The notes under the pieces are model-generated. The model worked only from the letters and a program-made list of their open reading frames with translations. It was not told the origin of the DNA and did not search any database. From the NCBI GenBank assembly GCA_950106755.1, contig OX467082.1:28954001-29018000 (forward strand): a stretch of DNA of 64,000 bases, read 5' to 3'. Origin of the DNA: Climacium dendroides. Its lineage: Eukaryota; Streptophyta; Bryopsida; Hypnales; Climaciaceae. Every line of letters begins with the position of its first letter. Within the stretch, counting starts at the first letter, position 1. The translations under genes were made by a program, and so were the position numbers. Shown here piece by piece: positions 40,504 to 49,706 of this stretch.

Positions 40504-41180
40504 TTTCACCTTGTAATTAATTTAATCTTTTAATCCTTGAAGGCCCAAAATAACAATTTCTGTTCTTTTTTTTCATGAGTTTGAACTTTGATGTACATTG
40601 TATATCAAGCTTATTATATAATATCATGGCATTTTACATATATTCTAATGGCTTTAAAATTAGGATTGTATTTTTAGTTCACACGAAAGTGCACATTGAT
40701 AAATAGTTGTACATGCAGATAAATTAATACTGAAATGACCATTTTGAAACATGACTTTTAGCAATTTCTTACAAAATTAACCAAAAAATTGATACATAGA
40801 AACTTTAATATATACACAAGCTATGACTTTTTTTTGAAAAAAAGTTTCATTGCAAAGATTTAGGGATTTAGAAACCTTTTCTCAAAAAAATTCAAAAAAA
40901 ATTTCAAAATAGAAGTTAAAAGTTAATTAAATCAGTCAAAATAGGAAAAATGTATATAAGGTGAATTTTCTTAAATGTGGCCCTAACTTACAAATGTTAG
41001 ATTACTCCTAGACCCAGTGTTTTGAAAAATCTAAATGTAGTCTCACCCCCAAAATTTTCTTGAATATTTATAAAATTCAAATGTCCAATAAGAAATCCCA
41101 TCACTTGAAAAACACCAATAGTGGATACGTCATCCTATGAATGTCACCAACGTGCCACATACTCAGTCCTTTCAACATGA
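40504..41180. other. AT-rich intergenic DNA
   Basis: TTTAATCCTTGAAGGCCC at about 40531 resembles a terminus of the TTAA-flanked family, but no matching right end was found. No gene seen. Confidence 0.4.
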
Positions 41181-41393
41181 CTTGACCATAACATTATAAG
41201 GTAGTATAACCATGCTGAATGGTCCTCCCCCATGCTAAGAAACTAAGGTATGATACCTCCCTAGATACCTCAAGGGAGGGGACTTGTTTATCAATTCAAT
41301 TCAAAGATTGGGGTTGGTTGAGGAGTCGCACAAGACAATTTGGTTCACTGTAGGAGTCCCCTTTCCAAGTCACCGGCTCGTTGGTAAACAATC
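41181..41393. repeat. Partial copy of the 3061-3499 inverted-repeat element
   Basis: Matches the right half of that element: AACCATG, a TAGATAC block, TTCAAAGATTGGGGTTGG, TGAGGAG, CACAAGACAATTT and TTGGTAAACAAT in the same order. The left arm is not evident. Confidence 0.65.
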
Positions 41394-41884
41394 AGTTGTA
41401 GACCACAACATTACAATATCTTTACTCGTTGATCTTTCAGAGTCTGGCTGAAGACCACTGTAACATTACAACTGACTGAATGATCTTCGGTAGGCGCTTG
41501 ACTCGCTTGAATTCAACTTCCAAGCCAAACAACATGCACTCAAGCTAAAGCTTAGAGACTGAGAACTTGAGAAGGGATTTGAAAGATGCTGCAAACGATC
41601 GACTCGCTCCGCTCCCGAGAATTCCATGCCAATTCGTACGGGGACCAGCTGCAGACAGACAGTTGTCTCGATCGATTTTCATGCAGCTGTACGTACGGAG
41701 TACCGATCTCGCGTGATTTCTAGCTCACGGGCTTCAGTGGATTCATCGATTTCTTAATTTCGACGGGGTTCGATTCAGTCAGCTGGTGTGAACAAGCTCC
41801 GGCCAGTCTGAAGTTTTGGAAGAAGGGTTTCAGGCTACTGCTGGGTACGTGGAGTTGACCCACGTGTGGACCGGCCACTCAGTA
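41394..41884. other. GC-richer low-copy stretch, no gene recognised
   Basis: Contains many CG dinucleotides and CGTACG/CGATCG motifs between about 41590 and 41760, unlike its AT-rich surroundings. No open frame of note. It may be a remnant of a gene or promoter. Confidence 0.3.
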
Positions 41885-42629
41885 CGTAGGGTCTTGGACT
41901 TGACACTGAATTGTTCTGCACCTGCTGAGACGAATCACAATCATCTGTACTGTTTTGAGACTCACCCACAATTTCAAATAAATAAATTAAGGTAGTCTAC
42001 TCTACAAGCAAGCTAGCGACCATGCTCTAAACATGTGACCTCTATCTAAGAACAAATGACATGTTGCTTGAAACATATGTATCGATTATTGTCAATGATG
42101 AGTTAGGTAGGTGTAAATGGTCATGTCTTGGACTTGGACAGGAACAATATTGAATTGTCTTGCATCTCCTAATCAAGGTGACTAATCACAATCATCTATA
42201 TTGTTTTGAGACTCACCTACAATTTCTAATTAATAATTAAGGTAGTCTACTCTACAAGCTAGCAACCATGTTCTAAATGCCACCCTTGTGGCCTTGTCTA
42301 AGAATGAATGGCATGTATGTTGCTTGAAATGGCAATTATTGTCAACGATGAGTTAGGTAGGTTTAAATGGCCAAGTGCTCAAGTCTTGGACTTGGACGTT
42401 TTCAAATTAATACTTAAGGTAGTGTACTCTAAAAGCAACCATGTCGAGTTCTAAATGCGACCCCTATTTAGGAATGAATGACGTCGGTTGCTTGAAATAT
42501 CTACTACTGTCAATGATCAATGGTCAAGTCTTGGATAGGTCTTGGACTTGGACAAGAACGGATTGAATCGTGTTTCACCTCCTAATCATGTATTGTTTTC
42601 AAATTCACCCACAATTTTGAATTAATAAG

Positions 42630-42950
42630 ATGGGGAATTTCATTAAAATGGCGATTAATTTGTGACTTTGGCATTTCCACAGTTCAGACTGCGCGGTCTG
42701 AACTCTACTAGTGTCCTAGATTTTTGAAATCTATACCATTATTAGATATCTGAAATCTAGGAAATATGTAGATTTTTAAAACCGATTGGTCTGAAATCTA
42801 CATCTTTCCTAGATTTAATACATCTAATAGTGGTATAGAATTCACAAATCTAGGACACTAATAGATTTCAGACCGCCCAGTCTGAATTGTGGGAACGGCA
42901 TACTATGAAAATGGCACATGGAATATTGCCATTTTAATGAATTTCCCCAT
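42630..42950. mobile_element. 4-bp-TSD foldback MITE, copy 2
   Basis: 321 bp, starting ATGGGGAATTTCATTAAA and ending ...TGAATTTCCCCAT. Flanked by TAAG on both sides (42626-42629, 42951-42954). Sister units of the surrounding array read AATTAAGGTAGTC without the insertion. The whole element is an imperfect palindrome with mirrored CAGTTCAGACTG/CAGTCTGAATTG, TCCTAGATTT/AAATCTAGGA and ATTAGATAT/ATCTAATAG blocks. Confidence 0.92.
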
Positions 42951-43031
42951 TAAGGTAGTCAACTTTAAAAGCGACTATGTTCTAAATGTGATCCCTATCT
43001 AGGAATGAATAACAACTTGTTTGAAATATAT

Positions 43032-43355
43032 ATGGAAAATTTCGTTAAAATGGTGGCATTCCATGTGCCATTTTCAAAACGCTCGCTCTGAATTATAAAA
43101 GTAACATCTAGGATAAGTATAGTTTTCAAGAATCTTGGACTTTTATAGATTTAAGAAATCTTTGACAGATTTAAGAAATCTTTGACTTCTACAGATTTTA
43201 GATTACACGATCTATATTGTAAAAGTGACATCTAACATAAGTATAGATTTCAAACATCTATGACATTCGTAATTTCGTACACTTCAAACCGCCCACTCTG
43301 AACTGTAAAAATTGCCAAAGTAGAGGAATTTCACCATTTTAACAAAATTGACCAT
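43032..43355. mobile_element. 4-bp-TSD foldback MITE, copy 3
   Basis: 324 bp, starting ATGGAAAATTTCGTTAAAAT and ending ...TTTTAACAAAATTGACCAT. Flanked by ATAT (43028-43031, 43356-43359), though low complexity makes this duplication weaker evidence. Interior blocks such as ACATCTAGGATAAGTATAG and TCAAACCGCCCACTCTGAA tie it to the other copies. Confidence 0.85.
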
Positions 43356-43831
43356 ATATATTATTGTCAATGATCATGAATAAGGTAGTCTGTTCTTATA
43401 GCGATGAGTTACGTAGCTTTAAGAGCAAACTACCTTAACCCCTCAGTCATGAAATAAGTGTCACTAATCAATTGGAAACTCTTATTTTTTTTAAGTAGTT
43501 TTGAAGAGGATGTATAGAGGTAGGCATTGGCTTACTTGGGTCCCGTTTTTATTTAAAAGTAGGAGGTCTATAAACTAACTAGTTTCTAAATGTGTTCTTT
43601 GCCTAGGAATGAGCGAAATAATCTTTGAAATATCTATTATTATCATAATAAGGTAGGTAGGCTTAAAAGGACAATTTATGGGACTCCTATTGACTTAGGT
43701 TACAGTGAACAAATATGATGCTCTTTATTGATTGTGATAATATTAAATTTGAACGTTTATCAATTATACATTCCAAAATACAATCAATGAAATTGGTATA
43801 AAAAGAACATTAAGTTCCAATGCTAACTTGT

Positions 43832-43964
43832 ATAGGGAATTTCATTAAATATTAAGGACCTTAAGCTTTAAAAATTAGGACTTATATTTAGAAAATTTTA
43901 TATATTTTTTTTTATCCTAAAAATGCCATAGTTGTGGAACATCACCACTTTAATGAAATTGATG
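43832..43964. mobile_element. Short degenerate relative of the foldback MITE
   Basis: ATAGGGAATTTCATTAAAT at the left and CACTTTAATGAAATTGATG at the right are inverted partners of the family type, only 133 bp apart. No convincing target duplication. Probably an internally deleted copy. Confidence 0.5.
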
Positions 43965-44685
43965 TTTTTGCTAATTAATCCAAAAGAAACCATGAACCCT
44001 ACATCAATATAGGATCAATTCTCTAGGAAGAGAAATAACTCCAACCACTCTAAGTAGTTAGCATACATGAAACATTTGTTTGTTTAGAATCTGACACTAA
44101 GTTCTAAAAACTTGGTTTAAGTGACACTTAGATTATATACCTTCCTTAGAAAGGAGACTCTATACTAACTAATTTAATTTGAGGGAAGAGGGAGATAGGT
44201 TTAGAATTGAGTAATTTGTTAAAGTTGTAAGAGTTTGTGTAATAAGTTTAGGGTGTAATTAAAGAACATTGTTTGTTTTAGCGTAATTTGTGTATATTGG
44301 AAAGTGGTTGTTGTTTCTCAAATTTTTATTTGTATAATAGTATGTAAGTGGCATATTTAATGGTAGAATTATTAATATTAGAAAATGTGTTTTGAATAGC
44401 TAAAATGAAGATTTCAAGATGGTGGTAAAGTGGTTGTATGGATGACATATGAGTCATGCCATGGGGACTTGCAGTAATTACTATTAGTGGATATATATAC
44501 CAATCTCGGTTCCAAGTGTTGGTATTTATTGATCTTAAGTGCCTTGGTATTTAGGGAGAATCTATCATTGCAATATGTAAATTTGATAAATCAAATTTTG
44601 TTGTTGTTGTGATGTAGTTGGGGGATCATTTTGAAAAAGTGTAGCTCAGAGCATAAGTGGATGTCACATGTACAATTTATAGGAT
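43965..44685. other. AT-rich intergenic DNA
   Basis: No gene or element end recognised. The strand is C-poor between about 44160 and 44460. Confidence 0.45.
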
Positions 44686-44852
44686 TAGCACTAGGGACTT
44701 TTTGTGTTTCCTTGTCTCACTTTCCCCTTTGTGAGTGACAATCCTATAACTTTCTCCTATGTAAAAGGATTTTGACACAAGGAAAAGTCATAGGGTTGTC
44801 ACTCACAAAGGGCAAAGTGAGACAAGGATATGCAAAAAGTTCCTAATATTGG
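44686..44852. repeat. Foldback inverted repeat with ~70-bp arms
   Basis: The left arm (GGGACTTTTTG...CCTTGTCTCACTTTCCC...TGTGAGTGACAATCCTAT) and the right arm (ATAGGGTTGTCACTCACA...AAAGTGAGACAAGG...AAAAAGTTCC) are reverse complements with few mismatches, separated by about 25-30 nt. The outer bases CACTAGGGAC hint at a CACTA-type end, but the right side (GTTCCTAATA) does not confirm it. Confidence 0.75.
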
Positions 44853-45180
44853 ACAATAACAAAGGTATAACCATGATGGAATAGTGTACTCTAGGAGAGT
44901 TCTTTGAAATTTCTTGCATTTATGAGTACAAAGCAACAATCTTGAGTGCTCCAAAATCATTATTAACCTTTAAACACCTAGTTTATTTTTTCAAATTTTG
45001 CATTGGCACATTTTTACTTATATCTTTTTAAAAAATATCATATATCACAATTTCATGAAATTCATCATTAAGAAAAGTTGTCTTTTAGTATTACATTGGA
45101 TGAATGAAAAGTTAATTGGACTATACAATGCCTACAAGCTCTTTGTTTATTGTCCAAAAATGGTCATCAAAAGTATTTAA
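44853..45180. other. AT-rich spacer
   Basis: Nothing recognised; ends in TTTAA, the left flank of the nested element that follows. Confidence 0.4.
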
Positions 45181-45720
45181 TCCCTAAAGTCCCAAAGTCC
45201 CTATATTAGAAAACTATTGGGATTTAGTTAGGCTCATGAGATCTCAAATTTTGACATGATTTTTTGAATTTTTTTTAAAGATAGGAAATCAAATTAGCTT
45301 TTTAAAAATATCATTTTATTTTAATTGATACCTAGGGAAAAAAGTTATGCCACCCTAAGTCAAAAAAGCAACTCAAGGGGCATTTAAAAAAAAATCACAA
45401 AAAATTTAATTTTTAAAATTTAATATTTTTTCTTCAAAGATTATATTTTTGTCTACATTTCAAGCTTTGATTCATTTTATTTGGACAAGTGATGAGAAAA
45501 TTTTAGACAATCTTAATTTTCAGACAATCTAAGCATCTTCTTGAAAAAATAACTTGTAAGATTTATTTTTTAATTCAATTTTCACAATTTAAAAAAAAAT
45601 TCTTAAGGAGGATCATGGTTGTCATACTAGACATGTTACTATTCATTTTTCATCCTGTAGGACGAGTTACTATTCATCAAATGTACTTGAGAATAGTAAC
45701 TCGTCCTATAGGATGTAAAA

Positions 45721-45748
45721 CCCTAAACCCTAAACCCTAAACCCTAAA
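45721..45748 (+). repeat. Interstitial telomere-type repeat, four CCCTAAA units
   Basis: Four perfect CCCTAAA units, the plant telomere repeat, inside the hAT-like element, between its internal hairpin and its right arm. Confidence 0.95.
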
Positions 45749-45780
45749 TTCTACAGGACAAGAAATGAATAGTAACTTGT

Positions 45781-46092
45781 ATGGGGAATTTCATTAAAAT
45801 GGCGATATTCTATGTGCCATTTTCATAGTGTGCTGTTCCCACAGTTAAGACCGAGCGGTTTGAAATCTATTAGTGTCCTAGATTTGTGAACTCTACACCA
45901 CTATTAGATATATTAAATCTACAAAAGATGTAGATTTCAGACCAATTGATTTAAAAAATCTACATATTTCCTAGATTTCAGATATCTAATAATGGTATAG
46001 ATTTCAAAAATCTAGGATGCTAGTAGAGTTTAGACTGCACTGAGAGAATGCCAAAGTCACAGAATAATCGCCATTTTAATGAAATTCCCCAT
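45781..46092. mobile_element. 4-bp-TSD foldback MITE, copy 4 (innermost insertion)
   Basis: 312 bp, ATGGGGAATTTCATTAAA to ...TTTAATGAAATTCCCCAT. TTGT lies on both sides (45777-45780, 46093-46096). The mirror arm of the surrounding hAT-like element reads TAGACATGTTAC, the complement of an uninterrupted GTAAC.TGTC site, so the insertion point is confirmed internally. Confidence 0.92.
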
Positions 46093-46197
46093 TTGTCCAG
46101 TATGACAACCATGAGGAGGATTAAATTTGCTTGTTAGAACAATTTCACCATGTTTCAATTCTATCTTAAAGTTATTAATGGTTTAGTTATCCCTTAA

Positions 46198-47133
46198 CCC
46201 TTAAAGGACCAAGGCCTTATTTCTGCCAAAAAACACTCAAAACTGCCATTTCTGTAGCAAAGAGTAAAAAAATTTGAAAATTATTTTTTTTGCACATCCA
46301 ACCGTAGGATCTTATACCTTACTAGTATGGAAATGTGCGGAAAAAATTTCAGAAAGTTTGACCACATAGATTAAAAGATATTTGCGTTTATAGTGAAAAA
46401 AAACAATTTTTTCAGCACCTTGCGGGACTGGATTATTTGACTTTGAACTTTTTTAACTTAAATTTTTTGCACTACAAAGTTTTGAGCTTTAAATCCTTAT
46501 TGTGGTAAATTGAGTTGAGAATCTAGAAAAAAAGAAAATTTTAAGAAAAAGATTAATTTTCATGCTTAAAAAAATTGTTAAGTAGAAGTAGGTATGAGAA
46601 TGAAGGAAAATCTAAATTATTAATATCTTTAAGATGGAATTAAAATGCACTAATCCCAATGGCGAGATTGTTCTAGCAAGCAAACATAATCATGTAAAAA
46701 TTTTTTTTTAGAAAAATTGTAAAAATTGCATTCAGAAATGAATTTTATAAGATATTTTTTCAGGAAGATGCTCTAACTGCCCGATAAACAAGATTGTCCA
46801 TAACTTTCTCATAATAAGTCCAAATGGAATGAATCAAAGCTTCCCATGCAGAAAAAAAATATAATCTACAAGAAAAAAAATCCAAAAAAGAAAAATTCAA
46901 AATTTTTCAAATTTTCTTTTGCTGCCCGGACTGCCCCCCGTCCCCTACTTTGAGCTTATTTGGTCATAACTTTTGTTTCCGGGCACCAAATGTGAAAAAA
47001 ATTATATTCCCACAAAGCTCATCAGTTTTTCTATCTTCAAGAAAAGTTTCAAAAAATCATGACAAAATTTCAGCCCGTAGGTACCTGCCCGAAATCCAAT
47101 TTGTCCCCCGAAGGGACAATGGTCCTTTAGGGG
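46198..47133. mobile_element. TTAA-flanked element (piggyBac-like), copy A, nested in B in opposite orientation
   Basis: TTAA at 46194-46197 and 47134-47137. Termini are CCCTTAAAGGACCA and, inward from the right, CCCCTAAAGGACCA, differing at one base in 14. Its left 80 bp is homologous to the right end of B read in reverse (ACTCAAAACTG.CATTTCT..GCAAAGAG), and its interior (46500-46900) is the reverse complement of B's core, so it is a sibling inserted head-on into B. The related copy at 16395-16440 shows the uninterrupted site (GTTTAGTTTTTCCTTCAATC). No transposase. Confidence 0.8.
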
Positions 47134-47541
47134 TTAAATCTTGAATCTACTTCTACTTAACAAGTTTTTAATGAGTGAAAATTAAATGTTTTTTTGTTGA
47201 ATTTTTTTTCTCTAGATTCTCAACTCAACACTTCAATATAAAAAATTAGTAAATCAAAATCAATAGTGCAAAAATTTTAAGTTAAGAAGTTTCAAAGCCA
47301 AAAAATTTAGTCAATCCAAGTGTAAAAAAACTTGTTTTCTTCACTTTAAATGCAAATATCTCGCAATCTCCTTGGTCAAAGTTTCTGAAATTTTTCTTCC
47401 ATGCATTTGTATACTAGTATAGTACAAGATCCTGCAATTAGATATGTAAAAAAAAAAAAAAAATTCAATTTTTTTTCACTCTTTGCAATAGAAATGACAG
47501 TTTTGAGTGGGTTTTGATGGGGAAAAGGGTTAACCAACTAC

Positions 47542-47853
47542 ATAGGCAATTTCGGAAAAATGGCGAAATTCCGCTACTTTGGCAGTTTTTACAGTTCAGA
47601 GCAGGTGGTTTGAAGTGTACAAATGTCCTAGATGTTTGAAATCTACACCTTTCTTAGATGTTTGAAATCTACATCAGTTCTAGATGTTACTTTCACAATT
47701 CAGATTGTACATTCTGAAATCTATAATAGTCCTAGATTTATTAAATCTATAAAAGTTCAAGATTCCTGGAAACTATACCTATCCTAGATGTCACTTTTAC
47801 AATTCCGAGCAGGCGGTGTGAAAATGGCACATGGAATACCGCCACCTCCCTTT
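47542..47853. mobile_element. 4-bp-TSD foldback MITE, copy 5 (right terminus eroded)
   Basis: The left end ATAGGCAATTTCGGAAAAAT is a diverged family terminus. Interior blocks (CAGTTCAGAGCAGG, TCCTAGATG, ACTTTTACAATTC, GAAAATGGCACATGGAATA) match the other copies. CTAC flanks it at 47538-47541 and 47854-47857. It sits 12 bp right of element B. Confidence 0.65.
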
Positions 47854-47857
47854 CTAC

Positions 47858-49706
47858 GTAAAGATCCCTTTGGGAACCTGTTGGTAAGGTGTAAATGCCA
47901 CATGGCCACTTTAATTGAATCCCTCTCTCGGTGAGGCGCATCACAGAAGGCCTACTGGAGGAAATTTCTAGCTTGTAGAATGTCTGCAGAGCTTCGAAAG
48001 CAGAGAGCAGAGATAGCTGCCCTGTATGTCGAGTCGCGGAGTACTGTATTACTGTAGTTTGCTGTTACTTTTGAGAGCTCATATTTGGTACGTCCTTGCA
48101 TACCACAGCCGTACAGTACCGCCGTTACCGCGGGGTCCCATCTATCTGACTGACGCCAATTGTGAGCGGAACTTTCTCAATCGAGAGCTGTTTTGGAACC
48201 ACAAATTAACTTAACATCGGTTCAACCCTTTTCAACGCGTTAATTTCGGAATTTGTAGTACGCTGTTATGATCAGTGACTTTTTTATATCACAAAGAAAG
48301 TCATGAGAAATTACGGAGTTTTTCTTCCTTGTGTTTTTTGTTTGACGACATTGTGGCGAGAATCGTGGACCTGGCATTGACTGATCCATCATTTCTTCAG
48401 GACTTTTTCGCAGCAATTCTACGCGAATTCTACAATTTGATTGGAAACCAGCCTGCTCCGCGCTCACCGCCTTGTAAATCCGCGGTGTTGCACATTTTTA
48501 TATTCTAAGTCGGGCAAGTCACCTTGCAGATTCTGAGAGCATGGGTCAGTCCAACGAAGGGAGTTTCTGCAGTAAGTAGGGGCGTGTAAGTACGGCTTTG
48601 CCTTCTACTGGTCAAGGTTGGAATGAGTCGGAGACCATTCCTGTCTCAGGTAGGCCAGACTCTCGCTTTCTATCCCTTTTTTGGCCTCCATCAATTATAA
48701 ATTAAGTGGATAGCTAGCTGCATGTAAGCACTGATCGAGTCCCTGGTCATATCCATTCAAATGCCAGAGGTAGGTACTTTCCAGATGTCTGTCTGCAACC
48801 TGAGATCTATCCCAGTCCTAGTTTTTAGAGTTCTTTGCCTACAATTTGGCGCTTTGAAACATGTTTGTTTAACGAATGTGTCCATCTCCAAGAGTTTAGG
48901 ACGACTTGCAGTCCACGCTATTGAGTTGCTCCCCGGTGAGGAGAACAGAACCATTGGAGGAAAATCTTACCACGTGCATGAACGTAGTAAGGGTATCCAT
49001 GGGCAAGAAGTACTTTTTCAAGTGGTCGTCATTCAACTGCAGCGAGCCTTCCGGAGAGTTCTTCACTTGCCTAGCTAATGCATATATTGGCAGTGCGGGA
49101 ACATTAATCCAAGGCAAGGAGCGAGTCGATTGTGAGTGTTGGGGGAGCAGTTTAGTTCCCATCCAGATCCTCACCAGCAGTTTCATTGCCTCGATCGGCA
49201 TGTATTACGCTTAATTAGGGTCTGTCATCGATCTTTCCTCTATCGGAACAGTCAGTGGGGCTTCTTTGCGAATGAAGATTACTATTTCTTCAAGCTCTGC
49301 AGTGAGTTTTGAGTGCTACTTTCATTGTTCTAAAGAAGTACCAGGTCTCACTACCAAACTCCAGTGGATTGAAACAGGTTGAGACTCACAATTTCGCAAT
49401 AGAGTAAACTCGTTTAAACAAATAAACAGGAAACTCTGGAGAAAACTCGACAGTGCGTTGATCGATTATTCTAATTCTCGGTATAGCAATCCCACGCTTT
49501 GTGTCGAAGACTGTCGTTTCGGCTTTGATGCTGTTAATTTTCGATCTCAATTTAGTGCTCTGATTTGGTTTACGGCGCAAATTCGGATTCGAATTTTGGC
49601 TAACATCCATCGACCTTCGAAGTTCCACTTGTTATTGCAGCTGGTTGCTTCGTTCCCCTGAGTGATCTAGTTGGAGGTTGGGCTTTGATTAATTTCTAGC
49701 AACAAG
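47858..49706. other. Upstream region of the bestrophin-like gene; no separate gene recognised
   Basis: Composition is less AT-rich from about 47.9 kb. Open frames of about 100 codons occur on both strands around 48761-49214 (for example minus 49201-48896), but none matches a family I recognise. Part of it belongs to a dispersed low-copy repeat (48797-48888). The segment just before 49707 may hold a 5' exon and intron: GATTAATTTCTAG at 49687-49699 looks like a 3' splice site. Confidence 0.35.
48797..48888 (+). repeat. Dispersed low-copy repeat, copy 1
   Basis: Shares with 58811-58916 and 59332-59418 the ordered blocks CCT.AGAT.T, CCAGT.C.AG.TTT, GGCGCT.TGAAACA and (first two copies) TTAACGAAT.TG.CCAT. 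Nature unknown. Confidence 0.6.

Larger units (their letters stand above)
41885..43690. repeat. Irregular tandem array (about 4-5 degenerate units), with two MITE insertions
   Basis: Recurrent blocks in fixed order: GTCTTGGACTTGGAC, CACAATCATCT, TTTTGAGACTCACC, TTAAGGTAGTCTACTCTA, TTCTAAATG.GACC.CTAT, AGGAATGAATGAC, TGCTTGAAAT and TTATTGTCAATGATGAGTTAG. TAAGGTAGT anchors lie at about 41988, 42238, 42415, 42951 and 43381, and the ATGAGTTAG block recurs near 43400 and 43650. Spacing is irregular (about 100-250 bp once the MITEs are discounted). Confidence 0.75.
45614..46113. mobile_element. hAT-like MITE nested in B, itself carrying a MITE and telomere-type repeats
   Basis: Termini are CATGGTTGTCATACTAGACA at the left and TGTCCAGTATGACAACCATG at the right. 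An 8-bp direct duplication AGGAGGAT flanks it (45606-45613, 46114-46121), the hAT-superfamily size. Inner arms repeat GTTACTATTCAT, and a second hairpin (CCTGTAGGACGAGTTACTA versus TAGTAACTCGTCCTATAGG) lies at 45650-45715. Without its own insertion it would be about 184 bp. Confidence 0.8.
45181..47529. mobile_element. TTAA-flanked element (piggyBac-like), host copy B, carrying nested insertions
   Basis: Flanked by TTAA (45177-45180, 47530-47533). Left terminus is TCCCTAAAGTCCC; right terminus read inward is CCCTTTTCCCCATC, followed by ACTCAAAACTG. After subtracting the 500-bp hAT-like insertion and its duplication and the ~936-bp nested relative, about 0.9 kb remains, colinear with 15930-16745 and 51816-52300. 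No transposase; open frames are short. Confidence 0.7.
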
